This document shows, one piece after another, positions 1 through 6,913 of a stretch of DNA of 22,108 nucleotides. This DNA is from Chloroflexota bacterium. GTDB taxonomy: Bacteria; Chloroflexota; Anaerolineae; Anaerolineales; UBA4823. The notes under the pieces are model-generated. The model searched no databases. It was not told the DNA's origin and saw nothing but the letters and a program-made list of their open reading frames with translations. Positions within the stretch are counted from its first letter, which is position 1, and each line of letters begins with the position of its first letter. The translations under genes and the position numbers were made by a program. The stretch is from NCBI GenBank assembly GCA_012798185.1, contig JAAZNS010000490.1, positions 1 to 22,108 of the forward strand, read 5' to 3'.

Positions 1-247
1 AGCAGAATGAATATTAGAAATTCACAACGAAAAACCGTCCAGTGGCAAAAACAAACCAGCATGGTAAAATTGCGGCGCTCGAATGGAGGATAGGGCAACG
101 CTGAGGAGCGACCTGAGCACCGAGCGAGCACCGTTGCCAGGGCAGAGACTGTGACCGGATAACCGGCGCTCTCTGCTCTTTTCTTGCACTTTGTTCAGGG
201 CAAGTTTTTTGCCCTGGCAATGGTTCACAAAGCGATAAACCTGCTTT
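1..247 (-). mobile_element. Non-coding end of IS21-family element downstream of istB
   Basis: This stretch lies past the istB stop on the minus strand and carries no supported gene. It holds a hairpin with arms CAGGGCAA (196-203) and TTGCCCTG (209-216), and a second pairing GGCAACG (94-100) with CGTTGCC (132-138) enclosing a GC-rich run of GAGCGA/GAGCAC-like words. The AT-rich part around 20-55 resembles the terminal repeats of IS21 elements, but the true end and any target duplication are not resolved because the window begins here. Assignment as element end rests on adjacency to istB, not on a recognised terminus. Confidence 0.45.
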
Positions 248-997
248 TCAGCCATCCCGAAAACGCTCCCGAAAGCGGAAGGACTCGCCCACCAATTCCA
301 GGATGTGGGCGTGGTGGGTAATGCGGTCGAGCAAGGCGGCGGTGAGACGTTCATCGCCCAGTACCTGAACCCAATCGGCGAACTTGAGGTTGGTGGTAAG
401 GATCAGCGCCAGGCGTTCATAGACTTCGGAGCAGAAGGTGAACAAGGCGTGGGCGCCGCTGGCCGAAAAGGGGATGAAACCGAGCTCGTCGAGCACGATC
501 AGATCCAGCTTGAGGGCAGCGGAGATGAAACGATGCAGACGGTGCTCATCTTGGGCCAGGAGCAACTCATTGACCAGCCCGGCAGCCGTCCAGAAACGGA
601 CTTTGCGGCCCTGGTAACAGGCAGATAAAGCCAGTGAAATCGCCAGATGGGTTTTCCCCAGGCCGGGGTTGCCGATGAACACAATCGGCTCACGCTTGTG
701 GATATACTCGCCACGGGACAGATCAAGCACCTGAGCTTTGTTGAGGGTCGGCAGGGCGGAGAAGTCAAAGTCAGCCAGTTCTTTGAGCACCGGGAAACGA
801 GCCAGCTTGACCCGTTTTTGGATACGGTTTTGCTCGCGCTTGTTCACTTCTTGCTCTGCCAGAGCCAGCAAATAGCGGGTGTAATCCAGGTTGCTGCGGG
901 CAGCATCGGCAGCGAAGGCCTGGTAATTGCGCACAAAGCTGGGTAAGCGCAACTGGCGCAGGTAAGATTCAAGCAGATCGTTGTGTTCCATACTCAC
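248..997 (-). CDS. istB: IstB-like ATP-binding helper of an IS21-family transposon
   Basis: This is the AAA+ ATPase that assists the IstA transposase in IS21-family transposition, related to DnaA/DnaC helicase loaders. The 249-residue product has the usual family length. An N-terminal helical region (1-100) precedes Walker A GNPGLGKTH (109-117), Walker B LIVLDE (166-171), and a sensor region with TTN (201-203) and the LLDRITHHAHI segment (222-232) typical of IstB. The start is GTG at 997, overlapping the istA stop as GTGA, the usual coupled arrangement; ATG at 991 is an alternative. The gene looks intact, but its partner istA survives only as a tail, so the element cannot move on its own. Family call is secure. 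Confidence 0.95.
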   Translation of the reverse strand: MSMEHNDLLESYLRQLRLPSFVRNYQAFAADAARSNLDYTRYLLALAEQEVNKREQNRIQKRVKLARFPVLKELADFDFSALPTLNKAQVLDLSRGEYIHKREPIVFIGNPGLGKTHLAISLALSACYQGRKVRFWTAAGLVNELLLAQDEHRLHRFISAALKLDLIVLDELGFIPFSASGAHALFTFCSEVYERLALILTTNLKFADWVQVLGDERLTAALLDRITHHAHILELVGESFRFRERFRDG

Positions 998-1086
998 CTC
1001 GCCACCAAGCGATCATATTGTGCCAGGTTCACGGGCTGGTTGCCAAAAGCGGCCAGGCTGGCGAAGCGTTCAGCTTCCAGAACAGG
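994..1086 (-). pseudogene. istA: istA 3' remnant (IS21 transposase C-terminus only)
   Basis: About 30 codons immediately upstream of istB, ending in the motif QYDRLVAR and containing LEAERFASLAAFG, match the conserved C-terminal tail of IstA transposases. The stop TGA overlaps the istB GTG start. Reading further upstream, the minus-strand frame stays open to about 1287 but is antisense to a proline dehydrogenase fragment, so it is not transposase. The DDE catalytic domain is missing altogether. The break lies between about 1086 and 1107. It is consistent with a deletion after insertion of the element; an assembly join cannot be excluded. Confidence 0.75.
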
Positions 1087-1106
1087 AAACTGCGGCTGTG
1101 CGTGCT

Positions 1107-1370
1107 GTAATTGGCGCAGGCACGCATGACCCGGCGCGCATCGCATTTGGGAAAACGTACGCAGAGAAAATTGGCTTGCCAAAAGATGCGTTTGAAGTGC
1201 AAATGCTCTACGATAATCGCCGTGATTTACAAGAGCAATGCCGTGCTGAAGGGTATCCGGTGCGTATTTATATCCCCTATGGAACACATTGGTATCCTTA
1301 TTTCATGCGCCGCCTGGCTGAACGCCCTGCCAACCTTTGGTTCTTTATTTCAAACTTTTTCCATCGATAA
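1107..1370 (+). pseudogene. Proline dehydrogenase C-terminal fragment
   Basis: The last ~88 codons encode a segment characteristic of monofunctional bacterial proline dehydrogenase (FAD-dependent oxidation of proline to pyrroline-5-carboxylate): GTHDPARIA, then FEVQMLYDNRRDLQEQ, then VRIYIPYGTHWYPYFMRRLAERPAN. The motifs, including the paired arginines of the RRLAERP helix that bind substrate in this family, are intact. The family is about 300 residues long, so roughly 70 percent is missing from the 5' side, where the IS21 istA tail begins. No start codon or SD belongs to it, so it is a broken gene. It ends TAA at 1368-1370. Confidence 0.85.
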
Positions 1371-1381
1371 AATTGGATAGC

Positions 1382-1422
1382 GCCATGCCGCTGTGATAGA
1401 TAATTATAAACAGCGGCATGGC
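1382..1422. repeat. 12-bp perfect inverted repeat after the proline dehydrogenase fragment
   Basis: GCCATGCCGCTG (1382-1393) and CAGCGGCATGGC (1411-1422) are perfectly complementary with a 17-nt loop. It lies just 3' of the broken proline dehydrogenase gene, so it may have been its terminator, but no T-run follows on either strand. Confidence 0.6.
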
Positions 1423-1446
1423 AGTATATCGAGAAATTATTGGGCA

Positions 1447-1498
1447 CGGGCTGTCCCAAATGAAGCCTTTCCCCCTGAATGATATGAAGGGTCTTTTT
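1447..1498 (+). repeat. Degenerate half copy of the palindromic element seen at 19645-19762
   Basis: The words GGGCTGTCC-AAA (from 1448), CCCTGA (around 1473) and GAAGGGTCTTTTT (around 1486) recur in the same order and nearly the same spacing as in the left half of the 118-bp element near 19645. The right half is not recognisable. This was judged by eye alignment. Confidence 0.5.
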
Positions 1499-1530
1499 AT
1501 TATTTCCCCATGCGTTTTTTGGGGAGAGTA

Positions 1531-1577
1531 TTGACACGACTCGTTATTCGTGTACAATAATATCTGGTCTGACCAGT
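1531..1577 (+). promoter_or_regulatory. Promoter with FadR-type operator for the kinase-M20 operon
   Basis: TTGACA (1531-1536), 16 nt, then TACAAT (1553-1558) make a good sigma-70-like promoter. The palindrome CTGGT-CTG-ACCAG (1564-1576) sits where transcription should start, which predicts repression. Its core TGGT-N3-ACCA matches the known FadR/VanR-subfamily GntR operator form. The same parts with the same spacing recur at 3910-3956 upstream of a GntR regulator gene, so that protein is the likely ligand-controlled repressor. Confidence 0.8.
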
Positions 1578-1622
1578 AGCCTAGCAATCCAATATTATCA
1601 AGCTATTTTGGAGGTTGCCTTC

Positions 1623-2561
1623 ATGAATGATTCGGAAACCAAACTATTAGAAGCAATCCATTGCGTTGATATTTGGAAAAAAAAAGAAATTACATATGAA
1701 CCGGGTTTGGGAGGCATTACGAATAATAACTGGAAAGTGTGTGTTGGGGGAGAGCCATTTTTTATTAAGATTCCCGGTAAGGGAGCGGGAGAAACAATTG
1801 ACCGTAACAATGCCCATATGGCGGATGTGATTGCTGCGAAGGAAGGCATTGGTCCGAAAGTATATTATTATTTTGAAGCGACATGGGTGGAAATATTCGA
1901 ATGGCTGGAAGGCTATCGGACCTTAAATTATGGGGATGTATTTAATCCGGTTTTATTTCATAAGATAATTGACACAATACGGAAGTTCCACCAGCACAAA
2001 GGGACTGTCTTGCCGGTCAAGAAATCCCCATTTGAACAAACCAATGAGATGATCCGTTTAGCCAAGGAAATTGGAGGATATCTCCCCCCTGAAATAGACC
2101 GGATGGAATGGCTGACTCATCAGATCGAAGATTCAATTGGGTCAGCAGGGATTAATTTTGTCCCATGCCATGTCGATCATTGGACTGCGAATTATCTCTA
2201 CAATGATGATACTAAGGATCTCAAGCTAACTGATTTTGAATATGCCTCCATGAGTGATATTGGTTGGGATTTTTCGGGTATATCCACGACTAATTATTTT
2301 ACCGAGGCGATGGATGTGGAATGGATCCGCACATATTTTGGGGAGTTCGATGAAGTTCAATTTGCCCGGATGAAATTATTTAAATTATTGTCAGATATTA
2401 GCTGGTCTATGTGGTCTAGTGTCCAAATAACTAAATCTTCAGTTAAAAGTTTTGATTATTATATGTGGATGGGAACAAAACTTACCCGCTTACGGGCATC
2501 CTGGAATGATCCACGGTTGGATTATTGGTTGAATCTGGTAAAAAATTCACCTGTTAATTAA
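1623..2561 (+). CDS. Choline-kinase-like (LicA/APH fold) phosphotransferase
   Basis: The 312-residue protein belongs to the APH/choline kinase superfamily, which transfers the ATP gamma-phosphate to a hydroxyl on small amines or sugars. Visible motifs are an N-terminal GLGGITNNNW nucleotide loop (28-37), the likely ATP-binding lysine in FIKI (K49), the Brenner catalytic motif HVDHWTANY with H183, D185 and N190, and the metal-binding DFEYASMSDIGWD (D204 onward), whose DFEYA form is closest to LicA/choline/thiamine kinases. The start is ATG 1623 because GGAGG (1610-1614) lies 8 nt upstream; an in-frame TTG at 1608 would overlap that SD. It is first in an operon with the M20 hydrolase, which follows after about 20 nt. 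The substrate is unknown: antibiotic inactivation is possible for the fold, but the catabolic context argues for a metabolic substrate. Confidence 0.85.
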   Translation: MNDSETKLLEAIHCVDIWKKKEITYEPGLGGITNNNWKVCVGGEPFFIKIPGKGAGETIDRNNAHMADVIAAKEGIGPKVYYYFEATWVEIFEWLEGYRTLNYGDVFNPVLFHKIIDTIRKFHQHKGTVLPVKKSPFEQTNEMIRLAKEIGGYLPPEIDRMEWLTHQIEDSIGSAGINFVPCHVDHWTANYLYNDDTKDLKLTDFEYASMSDIGWDFSGISTTNYFTEAMDVEWIRTYFGEFDEVQFARMKLFKLLSDISWSMWSSVQITKSSVKSFDYYMWMGTKLTRLRASWNDPRLDYWLNLVKNSPVN

Positions 2562-2581
2562 TAATTTTGGAGATGTCTGAA

Positions 2582-3838
2582 ATGGTTGGTAAATTTAATG
2601 TAGATATAATCAAAGATGACCTGGTCCAATTCACGCAGAAACTGGTTCGAATACCTTCAGTTTCCGGACAGGAAAAGGAAGTTGCCCAGACGATTTTTAA
2701 CGAGTTGGTTGAGGCAGGTCTAACCGAAACCTGGATTGATGAAATTGGAAATGTAATTAGTGTAATCAGGGCGGAGGGCAAAGGACCTGACGTAATGCTT
2801 AACGGTCACATGGATGTCGTTCCTGCCGGGAGAATAGAGGAGTGGCGCCATGAACCATTCGGGGCGACGATCGATGAAAACGGGATCATATATGGACGCG
2901 GAACCGCCGATATGAAGGGCGGCTTGGCTTCTCTGATTTTTGCCATGAAGCTATTAAAGAAAAACGTTGACCGGGGGATGAAGCTCCCTGGAAACATTAT
3001 TTTTTCGGCGGTTGTTTTTGAAGAAGCCGCCGAAATGTTTGGGATGGAACATTTATGCCAGAAAACACTTCCCGAAAAGGGTTTGACATATGATGTATGT
3101 TTTTTGGCGGAACCCACCAACGGTCATATCAACCTGGGGCATCGCGGGAAAGTGGAGATGGTAATCCAAACCTTTGGGAAAACCGCTCATTCCTCACGAC
3201 CCTGGCAAGGCATTAATGCACTTGAAAAAATGCTTCCGGTGCTCAATCAGATCTTCACCGAGATCAGCCCTAATTTACCCAGCCACCCGGAATTAGGTCA
3301 ATGTTCGATCACTGTCACGAATTGTATCTGTCGTCCGGGCACGATGAGCATCGTCCCGGATGAATGCGAGATCTCCGTTGACCGGCGTTATTTGCCAAGC
3401 GAAACGTTGGAAAGCATTCAATCTGATTTCGAAACCCTATTAGAAAAACTCCATCAGCAAGATAATTCTTTTGATGCGAAGGTTCGCGTGAGAACTTATG
3501 TCGAGAAATCCTATACCGGGTTGAAGAAAGAAGTACAAAAATATCACCCGGTGTGGTTGATGGAGAAAGACCACCCCATGGTCGTGGCTACCCAAGAAGC
3601 ACTCAGCAAAGTGGGATTACCGGCTGAGATTGGATACTTTACTGGCGGGGTTGATGGGGCAATGACGGCTGGTCTCTTGAATATCCCCACCATAGGGTAC
3701 TCCGGAGCAGATGAGAGCCTGGCGCATACATACAAGGAACACACATCTATTAAAACGTTATTACAAGATGTAGAAGCATATCTGGCTATCATAGGCAATC
3801 TGTTTGAATTAGATATATCTCAGTTTGTTTTTGAGTAA
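2582..3838 (+). CDS. M20-family metallohydrolase (YgeY/ArgE/DapE-like)
   Basis: This is a 418-residue cytoplasmic di-zinc amidohydrolase of peptidase family M20, which cleaves peptides, N-acyl amino acids or related amides. Family residues are all present: H76 and catalytic-site D78 in GHMDVV, bridging D110 in GRGTADMKGG, E147/E148 in FEEAAE, E177 in LAEPTNG, and a late His (H382) in ESLAHTYKEH. The lid domain runs from about 188 to 300. The wording around GRGTADMKG and AEPTN-GHRGK is most like the YgeY group. ATG 2582 is chosen because GGAG (2569-2572) lies 9 nt upstream; TTG 2567 and ATG 2573 overlap or abut that SD. It is co-transcribed with the upstream kinase from the operator-controlled promoter. 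The exact substrate is not deducible. Confidence 0.9.
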   Translation: MVGKFNVDIIKDDLVQFTQKLVRIPSVSGQEKEVAQTIFNELVEAGLTETWIDEIGNVISVIRAEGKGPDVMLNGHMDVVPAGRIEEWRHEPFGATIDENGIIYGRGTADMKGGLASLIFAMKLLKKNVDRGMKLPGNIIFSAVVFEEAAEMFGMEHLCQKTLPEKGLTYDVCFLAEPTNGHINLGHRGKVEMVIQTFGKTAHSSRPWQGINALEKMLPVLNQIFTEISPNLPSHPELGQCSITVTNCICRPGTMSIVPDECEISVDRRYLPSETLESIQSDFETLLEKLHQQDNSFDAKVRVRTYVEKSYTGLKKEVQKYHPVWLMEKDHPMVVATQEALSKVGLPAEIGYFTGGVDGAMTAGLLNIPTIGYSGADESLAHTYKEHTSIKTLLQDVEAYLAIIGNLFELDISQFVFE

Positions 3839-4058
3839 AATTTTCTCTTATTTCATAACCTAATAGCGTAGTACAAATAATATTGAGAAAAATTTAAGGA
3901 TTGACGGTATTGACAGTCAAGGTAATTCGTGTAAAAATGTAACTGGTATGACCAGTATCCCAGTATCTCATCAGTCCACATTCCGATTTTCAATGTTGCA
4001 CGTGTGACTGCTCTCTTAATAACATCAATGTGCTTAGTCGCTGGACAGGAGAATAAAT
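3839..4058 (+). other. Intergenic and leader region without a gene
   Basis: No coding frame is supported here. The stretch carries the promoter-operator at 3910-3956, listed separately, then about 100 nt of untranslated leader before a short ORF. No convincing terminator was seen after the M20 gene, so some read-through into the regulator operon is possible. Confidence 0.6.
3910..3956 (+). promoter_or_regulatory. Promoter with FadR-type operator for the regulator-transporter operon
   Basis: TTGACA (3910-3915), 16 nt, then TAAAAA (3932-3937) form the promoter. The palindrome ACTGGT-ATG-ACCAGT (3942-3956) covers the predicted start of transcription. From the -35 to the first operator base is 33 nt, exactly as at 1531-1577, and both share ATTCGTGTA between the elements. 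This implies autoregulation of the GntR gene downstream and coordinate control with the kinase-M20 operon. Confidence 0.8.
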
Positions 4059-4196
4059 ATGCGGGTTAGATCGTTTTTTGTGGGGGATAAATTTTTCTTT
4101 TTGGGGTTAAAACAGAATTTTTGGTCTGAATCAGGACTCACTCATTCTACTCATTCTATACCTATTAGTTCTTTGGTGGATAAATTCATATGTTAG
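4059..4196 (+). CDS. Possible 45-residue leader peptide overlapping the gntR start
   Basis: An ATG at 4059 is preceded by CAGGAGAA with AGGAG at 4047-4051, a good SD 7 nt away. The frame encodes 45 residues, beginning MRVRSFFVGDKFFFLG and ending FIC, and its stop overlaps the first codons of the GntR gene at 4190. I recognise no homology or domain. Because the regulator's own SD (GGTGG, 4175-4179) is weak, this ORF could translationally couple gntR expression. It may equally be a chance ORF in a long leader. Confidence 0.35.
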   Translation: MRVRSFFVGDKFFFLGLKQNFWSESGLTHSTHSIPISSLVDKFIC

Positions 4197-4900
4197 AACC
4201 ATTATCTAAAACTCGTCTTTCCCAATCTGCTGTTGAGGCTATTAAATCGTATATCTCAGATAAAGATCTAAAACCAGGGACAAAGCTTCCCAGTGAAAGA
4301 GAATTATGTCAGGCTTTAAATATCAGCCGCGCCTCGGTACGCGAAGCCCTTCGTACACTTGAAATCATCGGTCTCATTGAAGTAAAACCGGGAAGTGGAA
4401 TATATTTTAAAGACTGGACCGGGGATATACCCATTCCTCTAACCACCTGGTTACCTAATAAAAAAGAAACCCTGGAAGAAATATTCGAAGTACGGCAATT
4501 AATCGAACCACGTGCAGCAGGACTTGCCGCAGAGCGTGCGACCCCCGACATTATAAAAAAGTTGTCCCTATGTATGAATACTTTCAACCAGTGTGTTGAT
4601 GAAGATGATATGCCGGGTATGATTTTAGCCGATACCGAGTTTCATCGCCTGGTTGCCATGGCAACCGAAAACAAAACGCTTACCTTTTTAATGACTACAA
4701 TGACCCGCTTCCTGCCTGAAGGTTGGAAAGCGACTTTGAAAGTACCTAACCGTCCTGTAAAAACCATATCTGAACATGAACAGATCTATGACGCGATAAA
4801 GAATCACGACCCCTCCGCCGCCATTCAGGCTATGTCTGGACACCTTGCCACTGCCTTAGAAGAAATGCAAAACATCAATGGTCATACTCAGACATCTTAA
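4190..4900 (+). CDS. FadR-subfamily GntR transcriptional regulator (FCD domain)
   Basis: The 236-residue protein has an N-terminal winged helix (about 8-74), with the GntR signature LPSERELCQALNISRASVREAL covering the recognition helix near 45-58, and a C-terminal all-helical FCD ligand-binding domain (about 95-225). The FCD metal-site residues are visible as D148 and H152 (DTEFH), H196 (SEHEQIY) and H218 (SGHL), so a metal-bound carboxylate effector is expected from family knowledge. It likely binds the TGGT-N3-ACCA palindromes at 1564 and 3942, controlling both the kinase-M20 operon and its own transporter operon. Start ATG 4190 has only a weak SD and overlaps the end of a short upstream ORF. 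The regulated compound is unknown. Confidence 0.92.
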   Translation: MLEPLSKTRLSQSAVEAIKSYISDKDLKPGTKLPSERELCQALNISRASVREALRTLEIIGLIEVKPGSGIYFKDWTGDIPIPLTTWLPNKKETLEEIFEVRQLIEPRAAGLAAERATPDIIKKLSLCMNTFNQCVDEDDMPGMILADTEFHRLVAMATENKTLTFLMTTMTRFLPEGWKATLKVPNRPVKTISEHEQIYDAIKNHDPSAAIQAMSGHLATALEEMQNINGHTQTS

Positions 4901-5076
4901 CCCGAATGCATTCAATAAGAGTTTGGTGTTCATGACAAACTCATATAGCTGTATTTAACACTGAGAATTTTTAGGAAGGAGAAGAGAATCGAGAGAGCTT
5001 TATAAATACAATTTGTAACTGTCACATTTTCAGTAAATGAATAACCCCTTCACAATAATAAGGATCGGAGGATAAT

Positions 5077-6735
5077 ATGAGTTCCCAGAATGATGATTTT
5101 GCCAAGAAAATTAAAAGTATTAACATAAGTCGCCGTGACTTTCTTAAATTCGCCGGGGGAGCATTAGGAGCTGTTGCCGCCTCCCAATTGGCAGGATGCA
5201 CTCCAAAAGCAACGGAAGTACCCGTCGCAGAGACAGTCGCCGCTGATGCAGCAACGGCTGTTCCATCTGTTGCTGAACCAACAGGTTCAATTACATTCTT
5301 ATCGGCTGAAAACCTGGTCGGGCAGTGGGATCCCTACAATAACACCAGCCTTGCCCATGATCGTTTACAACAATTTGTTTATGACAACCTGGTTTATCGG
5401 GACGAAGATTTAAAGCTGGTTCCTGGCTTAGCTGAATCCTGGGATTTGGTGGATGATACAACATTGGAGTTTAAACTCAGGAAAGGTGTGAAATTCCACG
5501 ATGGGCAAGATTTCACGGCAAAAGATGTCAAAGCCAGCATCGAACATGCATCCAATCCTGACACGGTAGCTTCTTTCTATTATGCCAGGCCTCTTGAAGT
5601 AGAGGTTGTGGATGACTACACTGCCCGGATTCATACCGGTGATCCCTATGCTGCCCTGGTGTCGGCTGCTTTATGCGCCGGACAGGGTGCTCCAATCGCC
5701 TGCGCCGAAGATTTAGAAAAAGGCGATGAATGGATGCAGAAAAAGTTTAATGGAACTGGTGCTTTTAAGTGGAATCGATACGGCGGAGAAGCAGAGGGTG
5801 TAGTTTTAGATCCCAACATGGATTACTGGGGCGGCCCCTATAATACCAAACCAAAAATCAAACAATTCACTTTCCGATATGTAGGCGATGCAGCCGCCCG
5901 TATGGCTGCCCTCCAAACCGGGGAAGCGCAAATGATCGATCGTGTGGAACCCGATGAAGTTTCCCTCATTGAGTCGGATCCAAATCTCAAGGTATGGCGA
6001 TCGATCAATATGGAGGCCAAATGGTTATCGATGCGCTTGAATATGGCCCCCATGGATAACAAACTCCTGCGTCAAGCGATTTTTTATGCCATCGACCGCG
6101 AGACCATCGTCAATGACATTTTGTTTGGTAGCGGTAAGGTGACAGATTCGTACTTGACTTCCTCACAAGACTTTTATGCGCCCGATCCGAATTTCCCATC
6201 CTACAATCCTGATAAGGCAAAGCAGTTACTATCTGACGCTGGCTATCCTAACGGGGAAGGGCTGGAAGAGTTAACAGTCATGTTCTCTGTAGGTTTTTAC
6301 CCCAAGAACAAGGAAATTGGTGAATTCTTCATCCAAAATCTGACTGATATCGGTATCAAAGCTAAGCTAACACTCATGGAAGTCGCAGCATACAACCAGA
6401 ACCTGTTCATTCATGACTCATTCCATATTGTCGATCATGGTTGGTTCCTGGCAGCGCCCGATCCGGATGGCATATTCAACAGCCTCTTCCTGCAAGGGCT
6501 GACCACCGGTGCGGATGTTAAAGAAGTGAATGATGCGATCCTAAAGCAAGGTGCCACCATGGACCCGGAAGCAAGAGGAAAGGTGATTCGCGATGAATTG
6601 GTTCCTGCGCTGATCGATAATGTCATCGAGATCCCTTACCTCCAATCAGAAATGATTACCGGCTACTCAGGCAAACTGCAAGGGTTAAATATTGGCCCAA
6701 CGAGCTACTGGTTCCTGGAGAAGATTTCAATTTAA
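5077..6735 (+). CDS. Tat-exported lipoprotein, family 5 solute-binding protein (Dpp/Opp type)
   Basis: This 552-residue extracellular receptor captures substrate for the ABC importer encoded downstream. The N-terminus has a twin-arginine signal (SRRDFLKF, R19-R20), a hydrophobic stretch (25-38) and a lipobox LAGC with Cys41, followed by a charged/Ala-Val-Pro linker to about 70. Tat export means it folds, perhaps with a cofactor, before secretion. The mature part shows the family-5 hallmarks LVYRDEDLKLVPGLAESW and LRKGVKFHDGQDFTAKDVKASIE. SD GGAGG lies 6 nt before ATG. Family members bind peptides, nickel, opines or oligosaccharides; the ligand here is not predictable. It lies 176 nt after gntR and is followed by a stable hairpin before the permeases. 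Confidence 0.92.
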   Translation: MSSQNDDFAKKIKSINISRRDFLKFAGGALGAVAASQLAGCTPKATEVPVAETVAADAATAVPSVAEPTGSITFLSAENLVGQWDPYNNTSLAHDRLQQFVYDNLVYRDEDLKLVPGLAESWDLVDDTTLEFKLRKGVKFHDGQDFTAKDVKASIEHASNPDTVASFYYARPLEVEVVDDYTARIHTGDPYAALVSAALCAGQGAPIACAEDLEKGDEWMQKKFNGTGAFKWNRYGGEAEGVVLDPNMDYWGGPYNTKPKIKQFTFRYVGDAAARMAALQTGEAQMIDRVEPDEVSLIESDPNLKVWRSINMEAKWLSMRLNMAPMDNKLLRQAIFYAIDRETIVNDILFGSGKVTDSYLTSSQDFYAPDPNFPSYNPDKAKQLLSDAGYPNGEGLEELTVMFSVGFYPKNKEIGEFFIQNLTDIGIKAKLTLMEVAAYNQNLFIHDSFHIVDHGWFLAAPDPDGIFNSLFLQGLTTGADVKEVNDAILKQGATMDPEARGKVIRDELVPALIDNVIEIPYLQSEMITGYSGKLQGLNIGPTSYWFLEKISI

Positions 6736-6771
6736 CAATACAAATTGGATATAATTAACCAGGAAAATTTA

Positions 6772-6815
6772 TCGGGGGCTTTGCAGATATAAAGTATAAA
6801 AATGCAAGCCCCCGA
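6772..6815 (+). promoter_or_regulatory. Stable intercistronic hairpin between binding protein and permease genes
   Basis: The left arm TCGGGGGCTTTGCA (6772-6785) pairs with TGCAAGCCCCCGA (6803-6815) with a single bulged T and a 17-nt loop. There is no T-run after it, so it is more likely an mRNA stabiliser or partial attenuator that lets the receptor be made in excess over the membrane parts, as known for other ABC operons, than a full terminator. Confidence 0.65.
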
Positions 6816-6913
6816 AATATTTGAAAATTAAAAATTCGTGTAATAATCCCATAATTGATTATGTTTAAAAACCCTCTCGCACCAATATTTTTTTACCCTA
6901 CGGAGCGCAAGTA

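Noticed and set aside
1087..1287. Minus-strand reading frame continuing istA upstream
   Set aside because: It is antisense to the clear proline dehydrogenase C-terminus and lacks transposase motifs.
1382..1422. Intrinsic terminator after the proline dehydrogenase fragment
   Set aside because: The stem is perfect but no T-run follows on either strand, so only an inverted repeat is called.
1608..1622. TTG start of the kinase gene five codons upstream
   Set aside because: The TTG overlaps the GGAGG that serves ATG 1623.
1623..2561. Aminoglycoside resistance gene
   Set aside because: The fold is shared, but the DFEYA motif is LicA/choline-kinase-like and the gene is co-regulated with a catabolic hydrolase and importer.
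4120..4134. Third GntR operator (TTGGTCTGAATCA)
   Set aside because: Only one half-site matches; the second arm has several mismatches and there is no palindrome.
4919..4942. Terminator between gntR and the receptor gene
   Set aside because: GAGTTTG/CAAACTC pairs over only 7 bp with a 10-nt loop and no T-run.
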